From Neocallimastix lanati (nom. inval.) (taxonomy: Eukaryota; Neocallimastigomycota; Neocallimastigomycetes; Neocallimastigales; Neocallimastigaceae), in contig JACVTC010000093.1 of assembly GCA_016946835.1 (NCBI GenBank), forward strand, positions 581,001 through 645,000: a stretch of DNA of 64,000 nucleotides, read 5' to 3'. Positions 30,767 to 45,699 of the stretch are shown here, piece after piece; the first letter of the stretch is position 1; every line of letters begins with the position of its first letter. The translations under genes and the position numbers were made by a program. The notes under the pieces were generated by a model. It did no database searches, had not been told where the DNA came from, and saw only the letters and a list, made by a program, of their open reading frames with translations.

Positions 30767-31195
30767 ATTCCGGATAATAATAATAAAAAAAAAATAAAAA
30801 ATAAAAATATAAATAAAATTTTTTAATTAATGTTAAGAGAATAATCCATTAATACTATTTAAGAACCAATCTCTTCTATTTCATTCAACCAACACATAAA
30901 TTTATCCATTTTGAATTATTCCTATTTTTCCCATTACTAATTATCATTAATTAAAACTTTTTATTAAACGTAATTTTTTTTTTTTTTTATAATATTATTA
31001 AGAGGATTCTTAAAAAGATTTCATTTAAAAAAAAAGTATTTATATATTAACATAAAAATTTTTATATTTCTATTTATAAATTATAAATTAAAGTTATCAA
31101 TTATTATAAACTATTATTATATATTTATCTATAACTAGTAAAATAAATCATTAAAAAAAATATCAGTCAGTTTTTTAAATTTTTTATTTTTTTAG

Positions 31196-31401
<206 letters not shown>

Positions 31402-31930
31402 TGGTTTCAAATATATAAAATATTCTTTTTTTTTTTTTAAATTTACATACAACAATTTTTATCTAAGTTTCATGAATTGATTTTCTATTTTAAACTTTAA
31501 TCTATTAAATGTGCATTCATACTAATAATTATAACATATTTAATTATTGATTAATAAAATTTAATATTTTTTTTTTCCTTTTTAATATTCCAAAATTAAT
31601 CTTTTAAAAAATAAAATAAAAATAAAAAAATTAAAAAAAAAAAAAAAAAATTACAATAAAAATAAAGATTTAAATAAAATATATATATGTATGTATGTAT
31701 AAATTATAATTTTAATAATTTTTCATGTGTTTATTAAAAAAATTCATATATTAATACTAAATAAAAATATTTTGGTAAAATGACTTATTATAATAATAAT
31801 AAATAGATAAATCAATAATTAAATATGTTATAGTTATTAATATAAATGCACGTTTAATAGATTAAAGTTTAAAATTGAAAATCAATTCGTGAAACTTTAT
31901 TCCTTTTTATATTCCAAAATTAATCTTTTA

Positions 31931-31982
<52 letters not shown>

Positions 31983-32297
31983 TAATAATAATAATAATAA
32001 TAAAAATTACAATAAAAATAAAGATTTAAATAAAATATATATATATATGTATGTATAAATTATAATTTTAATAATTTTTCATATGTTTATCAAAATAATT
32101 CATACATTAATAAATAATACTAAATAAAAATATTTTGGTAAAATGACTTATTATAATAATAATAAATAAATAGATAAATCAATAATTAAATATGTTATAG
32201 TTATTAGTATAAATGCACGTTTAATAGATTAAAGTTTAAAATTGAAAATCAATTCGTGAAACTTTATTCCTTTTTATATTCCAAAATTAATCTTTTA

Positions 32298-32355
<58 letters not shown>

Positions 32356-32672
32356 TTACAATAAAAATAAAGATTTAAATAAAATATATATATGTATGTA
32401 TGTATAAATTATAATTTTAATAATTTTTCATATGTTTATCAAAATAATTCATATATTAATAAATAATACTAAATAAAAATATTTTGGTAAAATGTCATTT
32501 TTATCTAAAGTTTCACGGATTGATTTTCAATTTTAAACTTTAATCTATTAAATGTGCATTCATACAGATAACTATAATATATTTAATTATCGATTTATCT
32601 ATTTATTTATTATTATTATAATAATCAAATTTAATATTTTTTTTCCTTTTTATTTTCAAAATTAATCTTTTA

Positions 32673-32721
<49 letters not shown>

Positions 32722-33129
32722 TTAAATTATAATAAAAATAAAAAATTAAAAAAAAAAAGTGAAATTCTAAATTAAATTATTTAGTAATTGGTAATTAATT
32801 CAATAAGAAATTAAATTTAGAATTAATATAACTATTATTATTATTTGTATTTCTTTTTTCTTTTTTCTTTTTTTTGTTTTTGTTTTTCTAACAAAAAAAA
32901 AAAAAAGGGAAGGTTTTGAAATTTTACTGTGTGTAGTAGTCTGTTGAGTACAAGTAATTGTAATTATAAATAAATAAAAAAAAATGGAGACATGCATTAA
33001 AAGATATTTCTTATCTTTCATTAATTTTAGATTTTGTATACTTTTTATTTTTATTTTTTTGTTATTTTATTTCATTTAATATTTATTAATACATTCCTTT
33101 TTTATAGTACTTTATCATTTGTTATATTA

Positions 33130-33185
33130 TATCTTTATTAATGCTTTACCATTTTATTACTACTTCACTATTTATTTTACTTTGT
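33130..33185. repeat. Diverged single copy of the 52-bp minisatellite unit
   Basis: TTATTAATGCTTTACCATTTTATTACTACTTCACTATTTATTTTAC-like sequence here matches, with a few changes, the unit tandemly repeated at 50581-51100. It lies within the large inverted repeat region but outside its arms. Confidence 0.6.
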
Positions 33186-33717
33186 TTTATATTTGCTTCT
33201 TGTTTAATAAATAAATAACAAATAATAAAATATTTAATAAAAAATTAAAATTTAAAAAAAAAAAATATAAATAAATATTATAATATATATAGTCTAAAAA
33301 AGATGTATATTTTAATGTAAAATATTTTAAAATAAGATGTGGTTATCCCATTAAACAATTTTTCTCCAATTGATTAAATTGTTTTTATTTTTATTTTTAT
33401 TTTTTTTTTTTTTAATTTTTAATAAAAGGAATATACTTTTTTTTTTTATTTTTATTTTTTTTTTTTATTATTTAAAAGATTAAATTTGGAATATAAAAAG
33501 GGAAAAAATATTAAATTTAATTATTATAATGATAATAATAAATAAATAGATAAATCAATAATTAAATATGTTATAGTTATCTGTAGGAATGAACATTTAA
33601 TAGATTAAAGTTTAAAATTGAAAGTCAATCCGTGAAACTTTAGATAAAAATTGTATGTATATTTAAAAAAATATATATATATATATTTTATATATTTGAA
33701 ACCAAAAAAAAAAAGAA

Positions 33718-33751
<34 letters not shown>

Positions 33752-33800
33752 CTAAAAAAATAAAAATTTAAAAAAACTGACTGATATTTTTTTTAATTGT

Positions 33801-35160
33801 TTATTTTACTAAAATATTTTATTTAGTACTAATTATTAATGTATGAATTATTTTTATATGATAAAACACATGAAAAATTATTAAAATTATAATTTATATT
33901 AAATATGTTTTTAAAAAAAATGAATAATGATAGAAGTTAAAAAAAAAAAAAAGGTTAAATTATTTTTTCCATATAAAATTATAAATATTCCATTTCAATT
34001 TTTTTTTTCTTCTTTTTTAAATTATAAAAATATTTATTATATTATAATTATATTAATTCTTTATATAAATATTGTTTAATATTCTCTTATTATAAATTAT
34101 TATAAATACTATTTTATTATTATATTAATAAATATTTGTTATATATATAATAAATATTTATTTATATAATAATAATATAAATAAAAATCGATAAAAATTT
34201 TTTTTTTTAAAATTTAATTAAATTTACTATTTTTTTAATAATGACTATATTTAGTATTTTTAATTTATTTAAACTTTTAAAGTTATGAATTTATTTTATT
34301 GGTTGTTAGTATTAGAATGTTTTGTTATTTTTTTATTTTATTTGCTGAAGTACCGTAACCAAATAGATTGATGTATATATGTTAAATATGTCATATCACT
34401 AAAATTAATTCATTTATTATTATTTTTTTAAATATTATAATAAAAATAAATTCTTTTATTATATTATAATTAAATTATTATTATTATTATTATTTTTTAA
34501 TTTTTACAATTATTATTATTATGAATGTTATTACTATTTTAAATTCATTTGTAATTTAAAATGTATACATTATTGTACATTTTATTTTTAATAATGTATT
34601 TTTTTTTTTTTAATTTTATTTATTTTTATATGATTTAAAAATTGATTAAATGCTTTATATAAAAGAAATCTTCTATCTTTTTTCATCCTTAAATATTCTT
34701 TTGAAGAGTTTTAGTTCAAAATAGAAAATTAAAAATAAAAATAAAAATATAAAAAAATTAATAAATAAAAAAAAGGTGATATAAGAATTTTTATATATAC
34801 ATATATATATGAAAGAATATAATAATTATATATATGTATATAATATATATATATAAATAATATTAAATATTCCTTTTTTTTTTTTAAATTTTTTTTTAAA
34901 AAAATTTTTTTTTTTAAATCTATAGTCACAAATTATATTCGAAAGTTAAAGATCCATCATATTATCACTAAAAAATAAAAATAAAACTAAAAATAAAAAA
35001 ATAAAATTAAAAATTTTAAATTCATTTTCACACTGTTTAATAACAAAAAATTAGAAATTTCTTTATAAAATAAATATTTTTGCACTATTTATCTATGTTT
35101 TAACATCAAGAACAGTATTAACTGTTGTTGCTACTTCAGCTGTGTATATAATTCAATGAA
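33801..35160. other. AT-rich intergenic, nothing recognised
   Basis: No coding frame, RNA or structured repeat could be supported. Small patches of mixed base composition (34340-34380, 34670-34720) are too short to interpret. Confidence 0.55.
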
Positions 35161-37790
35161 TTATTATTATTGGTTATTTATTACATATAATATTATTTAT
35201 TATTCAATTATTATATTATGGTAAATACTGTTTTTATTGTTCAATTTATTATTTATTATTCAATTATTTAATTATTTATTATTTATTAATAAATACTCTT
35301 TATTATTATTTATTATTTATTATTTATTAATAAATATTATTTATTATTTATTATTTATTATTTATTATTTATTAATAAATATTATTTATTATTTATTATT
35401 TATTATTTATTATTTATTAATAAATATTATTTATTATTTATTATTTATTATTTATAGTAAATACTCTTCTATTATTATTTATTATTTATTATTTATTAAT
35501 ACTTTTATTATTATTTATTATTTTTATTTAATTATTTAATTATTTATTATTTACTAATAAATAATAAATAATTAAATTATATGAAAACTACATTTAAAAG
35601 ATTTTATATTTTTTTTTAAGCTCACCATTTTTCTTTTTTTTATATTTAAATTAATGAAGAAAATATATAAAAAATATATAAAAAATATATATATAATATA
35701 TATATAATATATATAAATTATATAAATTATATAAAATTAAAAAAAAAAGAAAAACAGGTTATGATTATAATTCTATAGTCATATTATATGTTATGTTATA
35801 TATTATAATATTATATATATTATATTGTACTCTGTATTTATTAATTATTTTATTTTATATTATCCCCATAAATTAAACTTTTATCGATTAAATACTACAG
35901 AATTTATTTATAAAAATGTCAAAGTCTCATATATATTGTTGTATACTTTAATATATAGAGAACATTGTTTTCTTTAACTTTTTTTTTTTTTTTAAAAAAA
36001 AAATTAAAAAAAAAAAAAATTTAAAAAATTTAAAATATTTTAAAAAATTAAAAATTAAAATTTTTAAAATTTTATTAAATATTTTTATTATTATTTGTAT
36101 TTTTATTATTTTTTTAAAAGATGATATCTATATTCTTCAATATACCTAAAAATATATTTAATAATTTCAGCCTTTTTTTTTTCTTTTTATTATTATCACA
36201 GTTATTATCTCAATTATTATCACTATCACTATTATTATTATCATTATTATTATTACATTTACATATATCAGAAAATAAAAGAAAAAAAAAAAAGATTATT
36301 TCTCCCTCTCTTTTTTTCTTTTATGTTTTTTCTTTATTTTTTTATTATTTTATTTTGGTTTAATTTTAATTTTAATTTATTTTATTTATGTCAAATAATA
36401 ATAATAATAAAATATTTAAATAATAATAATAATCATAATAAAATATTTATATAGATATATTTATTATAGTCATATTATTAGGTTAACTCTAAAATGAAAT
36501 GAAATTTAAAAAAAAAAAAAAAAAATTAAAAATTGTAAAAAATTAATTTTGCATTTCTACATACATTTGGGGATAGTTGCTTATGTTTAAATGATTATGA
36601 TTATAGAATAGCAATGGAATATCTTTTAAAAGAGAATAATAATTATAATAAAATATAATATAAATAAAATTTTTTATTTTATTTTTTTTTTTTTATTTTT
36701 CATTATATAATAAAAGCTAACATATTTTTTATGTTCATTTTCATTCTTTTATCATATTGTATAAAAATATTTCTATAGATACTCCCGTTTAATAATTATT
36801 TTCTCTATAATGTACGATAAAAAGAAAAATAGTAATAATTTTATCGTTGAAAACTTTTCAAATTTTTGTTATTATTTATTATTTATTATTTATTATTTAT
36901 TATTTGTTATTATTTATCATTTATTTATTATTTATTATTTATTAATAAATACTCTTTATTATTATTTATTATTATCATCAAATATATATATAATACAATT
37001 TATTATTTAATTATTTATTTATAAATACTCTTATTCTTATTTATTATTTATTATTTATTATTTATTATTTATTATTTATTATTTATTATTTATTATTTAT
37101 TATTTATTATTTATTATTTATTATTTATTATTCAATTATCTATTATATATTATTTATTATTTATTAATAAATACTCTTTTTATTATTTATTATATATTAT
37201 TTATTATTTATTAATAAATACTCTTTTTATTATTTATTATATATTATTTATTATTTATTAATAAATACTCTTTATTATTATTGTTTATTATTATTGTTTA
37301 TTATTTATTATTTTATTATATTATTATTTTATTATATTATATTATTATATTATTTATTATTCAATTATCTATTATTTATTATTTATTATTTATTATTTAT
37401 TAATAAATACTCTTTATTATTATTTATTATGTATTATTTTATTATATTATATTATTTATTATTCAATTGTATATCATATATTATTTATAATTTATTAATA
37501 AATACTCTTTTTATTATTTATTATTATTATTTATTATTTATTATTTATTATTTATTATTTTATTATTTTTTATTTATTATTTATTATTTATTATTTATTA
37601 TTTATTATTTATTATATTATTATATTATTATATTATTATATTATTATTCAATTGTATATCATATATTATTATTTATTATTTATTATTCAATTATTTTTAT
37701 TATAATTTATTATATATATATTATTTATAATTTTATTATTTTAATAAATACTCTTTTTATTAATTATTAATTATTTAATTATTCATTAAA
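35161..37790. repeat. TTATTTA satellite with TTAATAAATACTCTT inserts
   Basis: Most of 35230-35570 and 36870-37790 consists of 7-bp TTATTTA units, regularly broken by TTATTAATAAATACTCTT and ATTCAATTATTTA blocks. Open frames across it encode only Tyr/Ile/Leu/Phe and are repeat artefacts. Between the two blocks (35580-36860) the sequence is AT-rich; 36553-36663 has a short coding-like patch. Confidence 0.9.
36553..36663 (+). pseudogene. Possible ankyrin-like coding fragment
   Basis: A plus-strand frame between stops reads FAFLHTFGDSCLCLNDYDYR then IAMEYLLKENNNYNK. The second half has the NDYxxAxEYLLKEN shape of one ankyrin helix pair seen in many fungal ankyrin proteins. It is a single repeat with no continuation, so at most a relic; chance cannot be excluded. 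Confidence 0.2.
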
Positions 37791-39240
37791 TAATAGCAAA
37801 AAAAATATAATTATATATTATCATTATATTATTAATATGTTTGATATATTAAATGTATATGGTATAAAATTAATACTAAAAACTAAATAATTTTGATATT
37901 TTTAAATAAATATATATTGTGATTGAATAGAATTGAATATAATTATAATATATGATAATCTTTTAATTATAACATTTTAATTTGATGAATCCCCAAGTTT
38001 ATTCTTTTTTTTTTAAATTCAATTATATATTAATATAATTAATTAATAGATATATAATATAGTATAACATAATGCAATATATTAAGAATAGAACATTTTA
38101 AATAGAGCATTCATTGGATTGACTATATAGAAGTAAAAGATTATTTAATAAAGTTTTATTTCAAAAATCATCAAAAATATTTTAATTAATAATTTTTTAA
38201 ATAAGTAAATAAATAAATAAATAAATAATTAATATATTCAATAAATATTAAGAATATGGCAAATTATTTAATAGGTGGAGTGATTAAATAAATAAATAAA
38301 ATATTAAATATTTAGATAAATAATTACCAAATTATTAAATTAAAATGAACTCTTTTCATTCATCAAAAGACACATACACAAATTAATATATATAAATGAA
38401 TGGATAAATAAATTGTATGGATAATTTAAATTATTTTTTTTTTAAAATAAAAAAATAAAAATAAAAATAAAAATAATTCTCAAATAGAAATCCACATATT
38501 TAATATACAGAAAAAAAAAAAATAAAAAATAAATGTTTAAATTGTATTATAAAAAAAAGAAGAAAAAAAAATTTAAAAAATAAAAATAAATAAATAAATA
38601 TAAATATAAATAAATATATAAATATAAATAAATATATAAATATAAATAAATAAATATATAAATAAATATATAAATATAAATATAATTTTTTGTTATAGAA
38701 AATATTAACTAAAATATCTTTCCAAGGTTTGTATTAAAAATATAAATATTTTATTTTATTTTATTTTATTTTTAATGCTTTTATTATTTATTTAATATTA
38801 CTGGATCCGTTATTAATATTTTTTTTATAATCTAAAGTTGCTATTACTCATAATTATTAATTTTTTCTGTAAATTTTGAGTAGCATTACTAAATAAAATA
38901 TAATCCTTCACAATAAGAAAAAAAGAATAAATCAATAGCTATTAAAATTAAAATTTTCTTTTTTTTTTATTTTTTTATTTTTTTTATTATTTTTTTTTTC
39001 AATATAATTAATAGTCTCAATATCTATTTTTTAAAAAAAAATTTTTTTTAGATGTGAACTTTATTTAATTAATCTTTTCTTTTCAAAAAAAAAAAAAAAA
39101 TAATTTTAAAAATTATAAAATAATTATAAAATAATTATAAAATATATAAATAAAATAATTATAATAAAATGAGTATAAGAGAGAATTACATTATAATATA
39201 AGAGATTAAAAAGTTATTTTTCTTATTTCTTGTTTTATAC

Positions 39241-39271
<31 letters not shown>

Positions 39272-39351
39272 AATATTATTAAATATTATTATTATTAATT
39301 ATTATTATTATTATTATTATTATTAAATATTATTAAATATTATTATTATTA

Positions 39352-39407
<56 letters not shown>

Positions 39408-39540
39408 CAAATTAATTAATTAAAATAAAAAAAAATAAAAATAAATTCAAAATCAAAATTCAACCCCAAAAAACTAAATAAAAAATTTTTATATTAATTA
39501 AAATTATAAAATAAAAATATAAAAAATTATAAAAAAGATA
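37791..39540. other. AT-rich intergenic, simple repeats only
   Basis: No gene seen. Contains TAAATA runs (38580-38690) and TTA arrays with AAATATTATTAAATATTATTATTAATT interruptions (39240-39405). Confidence 0.6.
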
Positions 39541-39970
39541 TAAAAAAAAATTTAAATAATAAATAATAAATAATAAATAATAAATAATAAATAATTAAAT
39601 AATTAAATAATAAATAATAAATAATAAATAATAAATAATAAATAATAAATAATAAATAATAAATAATAAATAATAAATAATAAATAATAAATAATAAATA
39701 ATAAATAATAAATAATAAATAATAAATAATAAATAATAAATAATAAATAATAAATAATAAATAATAAATAATAAATAATAAATAATAAATAATAAATAAT
39801 AAATAATAGTATTTATTAATAAATAATAAATAAAAAATAATAAATAAGAGTATTTATTAATAAATAATAAATAATAAATAATAAATAATAAATAATAAAT
39901 AATAAATAATAAATAATAAATAATAAATAATAAATAATAAATAATAAATAATAAATAATAAATAATAATA
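39541..39970. repeat. TAAATAA satellite (inverted relative to 35161-37790)
   Basis: About 430 bp of 7-bp TAAATAA units, the reverse complement of the TTATTTA unit upstream, with AGAGTATTTATTAATAAAT interruptions that are the reverse complement of the TTAATAAATACTCT inserts there. A shorter TTATTTA block in the opposite orientation again follows at 40140-40370. Confidence 0.9.
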
Positions 39971-41281
39971 AAATTTAAATAATAATGGATATATTAAATT
40001 TTTATTTTTCAATCTTATCTATTGCTAATCTATATTATTTCTTTACTAAGAGCATTAGTGACCTTTTTTATTCAATTATTATTCAATTATTTTACTATTA
40101 TTATTAATAAATAACTCTTTTTTTTATTATTAAATTAATAAATAGCAACTCTTTCTATTATTCAATTATTCAATTATTTATTATTTATTATTTATTATTT
40201 ATTAGTTATTATTTATTATTTATTTTTTATTATTTATTAGTTATTATTTATTAGTTATTATTTATTATTTATTTTTTATTATTTATTAGTTATTATTTAT
40301 TATTTATTTATTATTTATTATTTATTATTTATTATTTATTATTTATTAGTTATTATTTATCATTATTAACAGAAATTTTTAAATTTTTTGTTCATTTTTT
40401 TTTTTTTTTTGTTAGAGCCTTTTTTTTTAAAAAAAATTATTTTAATATATTTTATATTTTATATGACTTAATTATATATTATGTTATATATCATATAATA
40501 AATTATAATATATACTTATATATCATTATTAATAAAGGAATTATTCAAATTATTAATAAAGGAATTATTCAAAAATAAAGTAAAAATTAATTGATGTTTT
40601 ATTTATTAAGTAGTACATTACAATATGTAATAAATATATTATAATATATTAATATTATTAAAATTAAATTTTAAACTTTTTTTTTTTTGAATTATTTATA
40701 ATAAATTAAATATATTTAATTTCATAATTTATAGAACACAAAAAAAGGTGATTTATATTTTTTAATTTTTATTTTTTTTTTATTTTTATTTTTATTTTAA
40801 ATTAATAAATTCTAAAATATATAAAGAAATAACTTTTTCTTTTTTTTTTCTTTTTATTTTTTTTTTTCTTTTTATTTTTTTTATTTTTTTATATTTATTG
40901 ATTTATTATTATAAAGTCACTTTTTATTTTTTTATTTTTTTTTTTAAATAGAAATAATTAGTTTTATGATAAAATTGGAATAAGAAATATAAAGTTATTA
41001 ATTATTAATAAAAAAAAAAATAAAATTATAATAGTATATAGTTCTTTTTTAATAATAGATTTGTACTTTTAAAAAAAATAAAATTAAAAGTTTATAATTA
41101 TTGAAAAGATAAATATTTTAAAGTAGAATTATATAATAATATATACAAAATATTTGGTAACATACACGTAAAGCTAGATAAAAGAATTTAAATTAATTTA
41201 ATCACCACAAAAAAATAATTATATATATATTTTTTAAAGAAACTAATTAATAAATAAAATAAATTACAAAATAAAAAAAAA
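39971..41281. other. Intergenic upstream of the 183-residue gene
   Basis: No gene seen apart from TTATTTA/TTAGTTA repeats at 40140-40370. From about 41150 the sequence is less repetitive (ACACGTAAAGCTAG, ATCACCACAAAAAA) and ends in A-rich DNA at the ATG, so the promoter and 5' UTR of the next gene probably lie here. Confidence 0.5.
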
Positions 41282-41833
41282 ATGTACAATATAAACGATA
41301 TTCTTGTTGATAAAGATTCTACAAGTTTTGTTAGAATTGAAAACGTATCAAACAATGATAAAATGAATACTTGTTGTCGCGCACGTATTTTAGCAGTAGA
41401 TTCAAATACTGGATATCCAATTCATTTAACTTGTGCTTGCATAGACATTGATAATACCACAGGATATTCTGTTGATTTAAACTGTAAATTTCAACCTTGG
41501 TTAGATACGATAGAGAAAGAATCTGAAAAAGAAGAAATAGAGGAAATTATTAATAAATTAAAAAATATTAATTGGGAGATATCAAGTTATGAAGAGGAAG
41601 AAGATGGTGAAGAGTATGAAGAATATGAAAATGAAAGTGATAATGAAAGTATAAATGAACAGGGTGAAGAAGAAATTAATAATAACTTATATATCAAAAC
41701 ACTTAGACGTAAACTTCTTGATGATAGTGAAGATGATGATGCTACTTTAGTAGTGCCAAACTCACCAAACTCACCAATTATTACTTTAAGCACAAATGAA
41801 ATAAATAGTAGTACTGAAGTTTCAACACAATAA
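41282..41833 (+). CDS. Acidic protein of unknown function, 183 residues
   Basis: A single-exon frame from an ATG preceded by AAAAAAAA to TAA. The N-terminal ~80 residues look folded and Cys-bearing, with two similar segments, TGYPIHLTCACIDI and TGYSVDLNCKFQPW, that may be an internal duplication. A Glu-rich helix (EKESEKEEIEEIINKLK) follows, then a strongly acidic stretch (YEEEEDGEEYEEYENESDNE), RRKLLDDSEDDD, and a Ser/Thr/Asn-rich end with NSPNSP, a possible proline-directed phosphorylation site. There is no signal peptide or membrane segment, so it is probably cytosolic or nuclear. Codon use matches the neighbours. I recognise no family. Exon boundaries were not evident, and additional exons cannot be excluded. 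Confidence 0.7.
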   Translation: MYNINDILVDKDSTSFVRIENVSNNDKMNTCCRARILAVDSNTGYPIHLTCACIDIDNTTGYSVDLNCKFQPWLDTIEKESEKEEIEEIINKLKNINWEISSYEEEEDGEEYEEYENESDNESINEQGEEEINNNLYIKTLRRKLLDDSEDDDATLVVPNSPNSPIITLSTNEINSSTEVSTQ

Positions 41834-43320
41834 AAAAAAAAAAATAATAAATGAATATCAATTTTAATTTATAACTTTAGTATTCTATTTTATATATAAA
41901 ATAAACAATATACAGGATATGCTAAACTAAAATAATATTAAATATAAACATTTATTTATTATTAGCGATATAATATTAAATTATATATTATATTTTTTAA
42001 TATATCTATTGAAATATAATATATATATGGAGTATTATTTAATAGAAAAAATTAATATATATCTTTTATATCTTTTATTAAATAATACAATAAAAATTTA
42101 AACAATATTTATTATATTTCTAATAGTCATTTTCATATCTAAAATATGTGAACATTTAAATTTTTAATTTTTTTTTTTTTTATTTTTTTACTTCTACAAT
42201 ATTTATCATATATAGAGAGAAACCCTTCATATATAATAATAGTTATTTTATTATATATATATATATATATTCCTTTTTTCTTTTTTTTTCTTTTTTTTTT
42301 TTATTAAATTTTCTATAAATATTAAAATATTAAAAAAATAACAAAAAAAAAAAAAATCCATATTAAAAATTCTATAACAATTTTTAAAAATATACCATAC
42401 AATTTAGATAGATATCAATAATTCAAAACATCATTTTAAATCCTAATCTAAGTAAATAAATATATTGTAATATATGAAAAAAAAATTTTTTTTTTTCTTT
42501 TATAATACCATTGTTAATAATAATTTAAAATTAAAATAAAAAAAAAAAAATAATAATAAAAAATAAAAATATTTTATAAATAATAATAATAATATTTTTT
42601 TTTTTTAAAAAAAAAAATTTTATTTCATTTTTTCATTTTTTTTTTTTTATCTTTAAATAAAAATATAATCATTTGTTGATAAAGATTATATATATATATA
42701 TAAATATAATATTTTAATCTTTTTATTAATATATAAAAATATAAAATAAAAAATAAAAAATAAAAAATAAAAAATAAAAAATAAAAATAATAAAAAATAA
42801 AATAAAATAAAAAAAAAATATATATATATATATATATAAATAATTATAAAATTAAAAAATATAAATATTCAATATCATAATTTATAATCTATCATAATAA
42901 TAATTATAAATGGGAGGTGTTAAAATTTATATTATGTAGTTTTTCCTTAAAAAATAAAAAAAAAAAAAAAAAAAAAAAATATTAATCTCTAGAGATCATC
43001 ATCCTTAATTTAATATTATTATTATTTCTTATGATAATTAAAACACTATTATTTTATCTTTTTTTTTTTATTTTTTTTTTTTTATTTTATTATATTATAT
43101 TTTATTTTATTTTATTTATTCATTAATAAAAAAATTTTTTTTTTTTCTTTTTTCTTTTTTCTTTTTCTTTCTTTATTTTCAACTCGTTTTTTCTTTTTTC
43201 TTTTTTCTTTTTCTCAGTTTTTCTTTTTCTTATCGTCTCTTTCTTTTATATACACTAATATAAATATTATATATAATATATATATATATATCAATTTTTA
43301 TTTTATCATTATTATTATTA

Positions 43321-43354
<34 letters not shown>

Positions 43355-43618
43355 TTTTTAATTTTATTTTATTATTATTTATTTATTCATTTATTTTTTT
43401 TTCGTTTTTTTTTTTTACTTAAATGCAATTAAAAAGTAATGAAAAAAATTTTATAATTTATAATTATTTTTATTTTTAATTTTTAATATTTTTTTTTTTT
43501 TATTTTTTTATTTTTTTTTTTATTATTTTTTTTTATTTTTTTTTTTTTTTTTAATTTTTTATTTTTATTTTTTTATCTTTCCTTTTTTTTTTTTTTTTTT
43601 TTTTCCTTTCTCCTTTTT
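41834..43618. other. Intergenic between converging genes, no gene seen
   Basis: Shared 3' region of the 183-residue gene (+) and the glucosidase gene (-). It holds AT runs, AAAAAT arrays (42750-42795) and, at 43060-43610, a T/C-rich stretch with TTTTTTC units directly after the glucosidase stop, the position expected for its 3' UTR. No transcription end can be fixed from sequence alone. Confidence 0.6.
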
Positions 43619-44222
43619 TCAATAAAGAATTTCAATCTTCCAATTGGTTTCTTTAATTTCAATGCCTGGATACTTTATAGCAATGACATGTCCATCTTCG
43701 GATTCTATGGTAAATTCAAGTCGGGTAATGACACCTTTAAATATTAATTGAATGGATTGAATGGCTTTACCATCAACACCTACTAATCTAATACGTTCAA
43801 TTCTTTCACTGAGAATCATTAATTCATCTTCATCATGCGTTTCTGGAACATCCGTTTCGGAACGATATTTGGAACTTGTTAAAATATTGTTAGCAAAGGT
43901 TAATTTACGGTAGATATAGAATCCTCTAGTATAATCAATACTTGATCCATCATCAACATAGAAAAGTCCGCTAGCTTCATTCTTTTTTTTTTTTTTTTTT
44001 TTTAATAAATTATAAAGATAAAATTAAATAATAAAAGGTTATTATTAATAAATAGATACATAATATATTAATATATATATTATATATATATATATGAAAA
44101 AATTTTATATATAAATTATCATAATAATAATGCTTTCTTTTTTTTTTTTTTTTCTAATTTATTTAATCTATTATTTAATATTTTATTTTATTTTATTTTA
44201 TTTTATTTTATTTTATTTTATT

Positions 44223-44255
<33 letters not shown>

Positions 44256-44511
44256 TTATTTATTTTAATTAATTTTAAATAATTATTACCTTTTCGTCTA
44301 AAGCAATTAATAAAGTGTATGGATCATGTTTCATAGAAGTAGAAGAACGTCTGTGACGTAAACGTTGTGGAATAATGGATCCTCCTCTTTGGAATACTGG
44401 AATAGTACTTAGTTGGGTTGGTATTGTAACATTTCCTTCTTCATTTGTTTCAACAACTTCAAAAGTCTTGTAATTATACCATTTCTTATTATATATATAT
44501 ATAATTTTACA

Positions 44512-44550
<39 letters not shown>

Positions 44551-44894
44551 TTCAAGACAATAATAATAATAATGATATTAATAATTAATTAATTTATTAT
44601 TTAATTACTTTTTTATAATCAAAATATTCAATATATTTAATATGAAATAAAATAAAATAAAATAAAATAAAAGCAAATTATGATTATCATACATAAACTT
44701 TTGGTAAATAAACGGTGATTTCTGTTTGACCTTCAGTAATAACTGGTTTAACTAATAAATCATCACCAACCATGAATTGATCTTGTATATTAAATGATTT
44801 TTCATCTTCTGGGAAGTTCATAAACATTGGTCTTTATATATATAATAATTTAAAAAAAAAAAAAAATAAAAATAAAAATAAGTATATATTTATA

Positions 44895-44931
<37 letters not shown>

Positions 44932-45516
44932 AATATTGATAAAAAAAAAAAAAAATAAAAATTATTCATTAATAATAATATATATATTTTAATTTTTTTA
45001 TTTTTTTATTTTTTTTTTCATACTTTTCTTCTTTATTATTTTATTTTATAATATTTCTATTTACCTGGTCATTGGAATACCGGTAACACTAGCTTCCTTA
45101 AATAAAGTGTACCAATAAGGTAATAAATTGTAACGTTCATAGAGAGCATCACGAACAAGACTAATGGTTTCATCATCATAAAGCCATGGTTCTCTTCTTT
45201 TAGTTTCAATATGAGAATGACCACGAACAAATGGTTGGAAGGCAGCAGTTTGATACCAACGAATATACAATTCCTTTTCTGGATTATTAAAGAAACCACC
45301 AATATCAGCACCGGCAAATGGTAAACCAGAAAGACCGATGGATAAAGTCATTGGAATAGATGCTCTTAAATGATCCCATTTAGCATCATTATCACCGGTC
45401 CAAATAGCACCATATCTTTGTGAACCAATAAAGAATGAACGTGAAAGGATAAATGGTCTATTACCTCTTTTAGATCTATGAATATGACCGTCAAAAGTAG
45501 CTTTATGCTTTTAAAA

Positions 45517-45557
<41 letters not shown>

Positions 45558-45649
45558 AAGTAAGCAAATATAGTACAACAAAAAATAATAACAATTGTAA
45601 CAACAATGATAATTATTATTATAATAATAATAATAATAATAATAAAATT

Positions 45650-45699
<50 letters not shown>

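Noticed and set aside
35237-37770. Several Tyr/Leu/Ile-rich frames (100-158 codons)
   Set aside because: They run through TTATTTA satellite, lack normal residue diversity and have no relatives among the real genes.
35161-39970. TTATTTA arrays as telomere repeats
   Set aside because: The unit lacks a G-rich strand, is internal, and occurs in both orientations.
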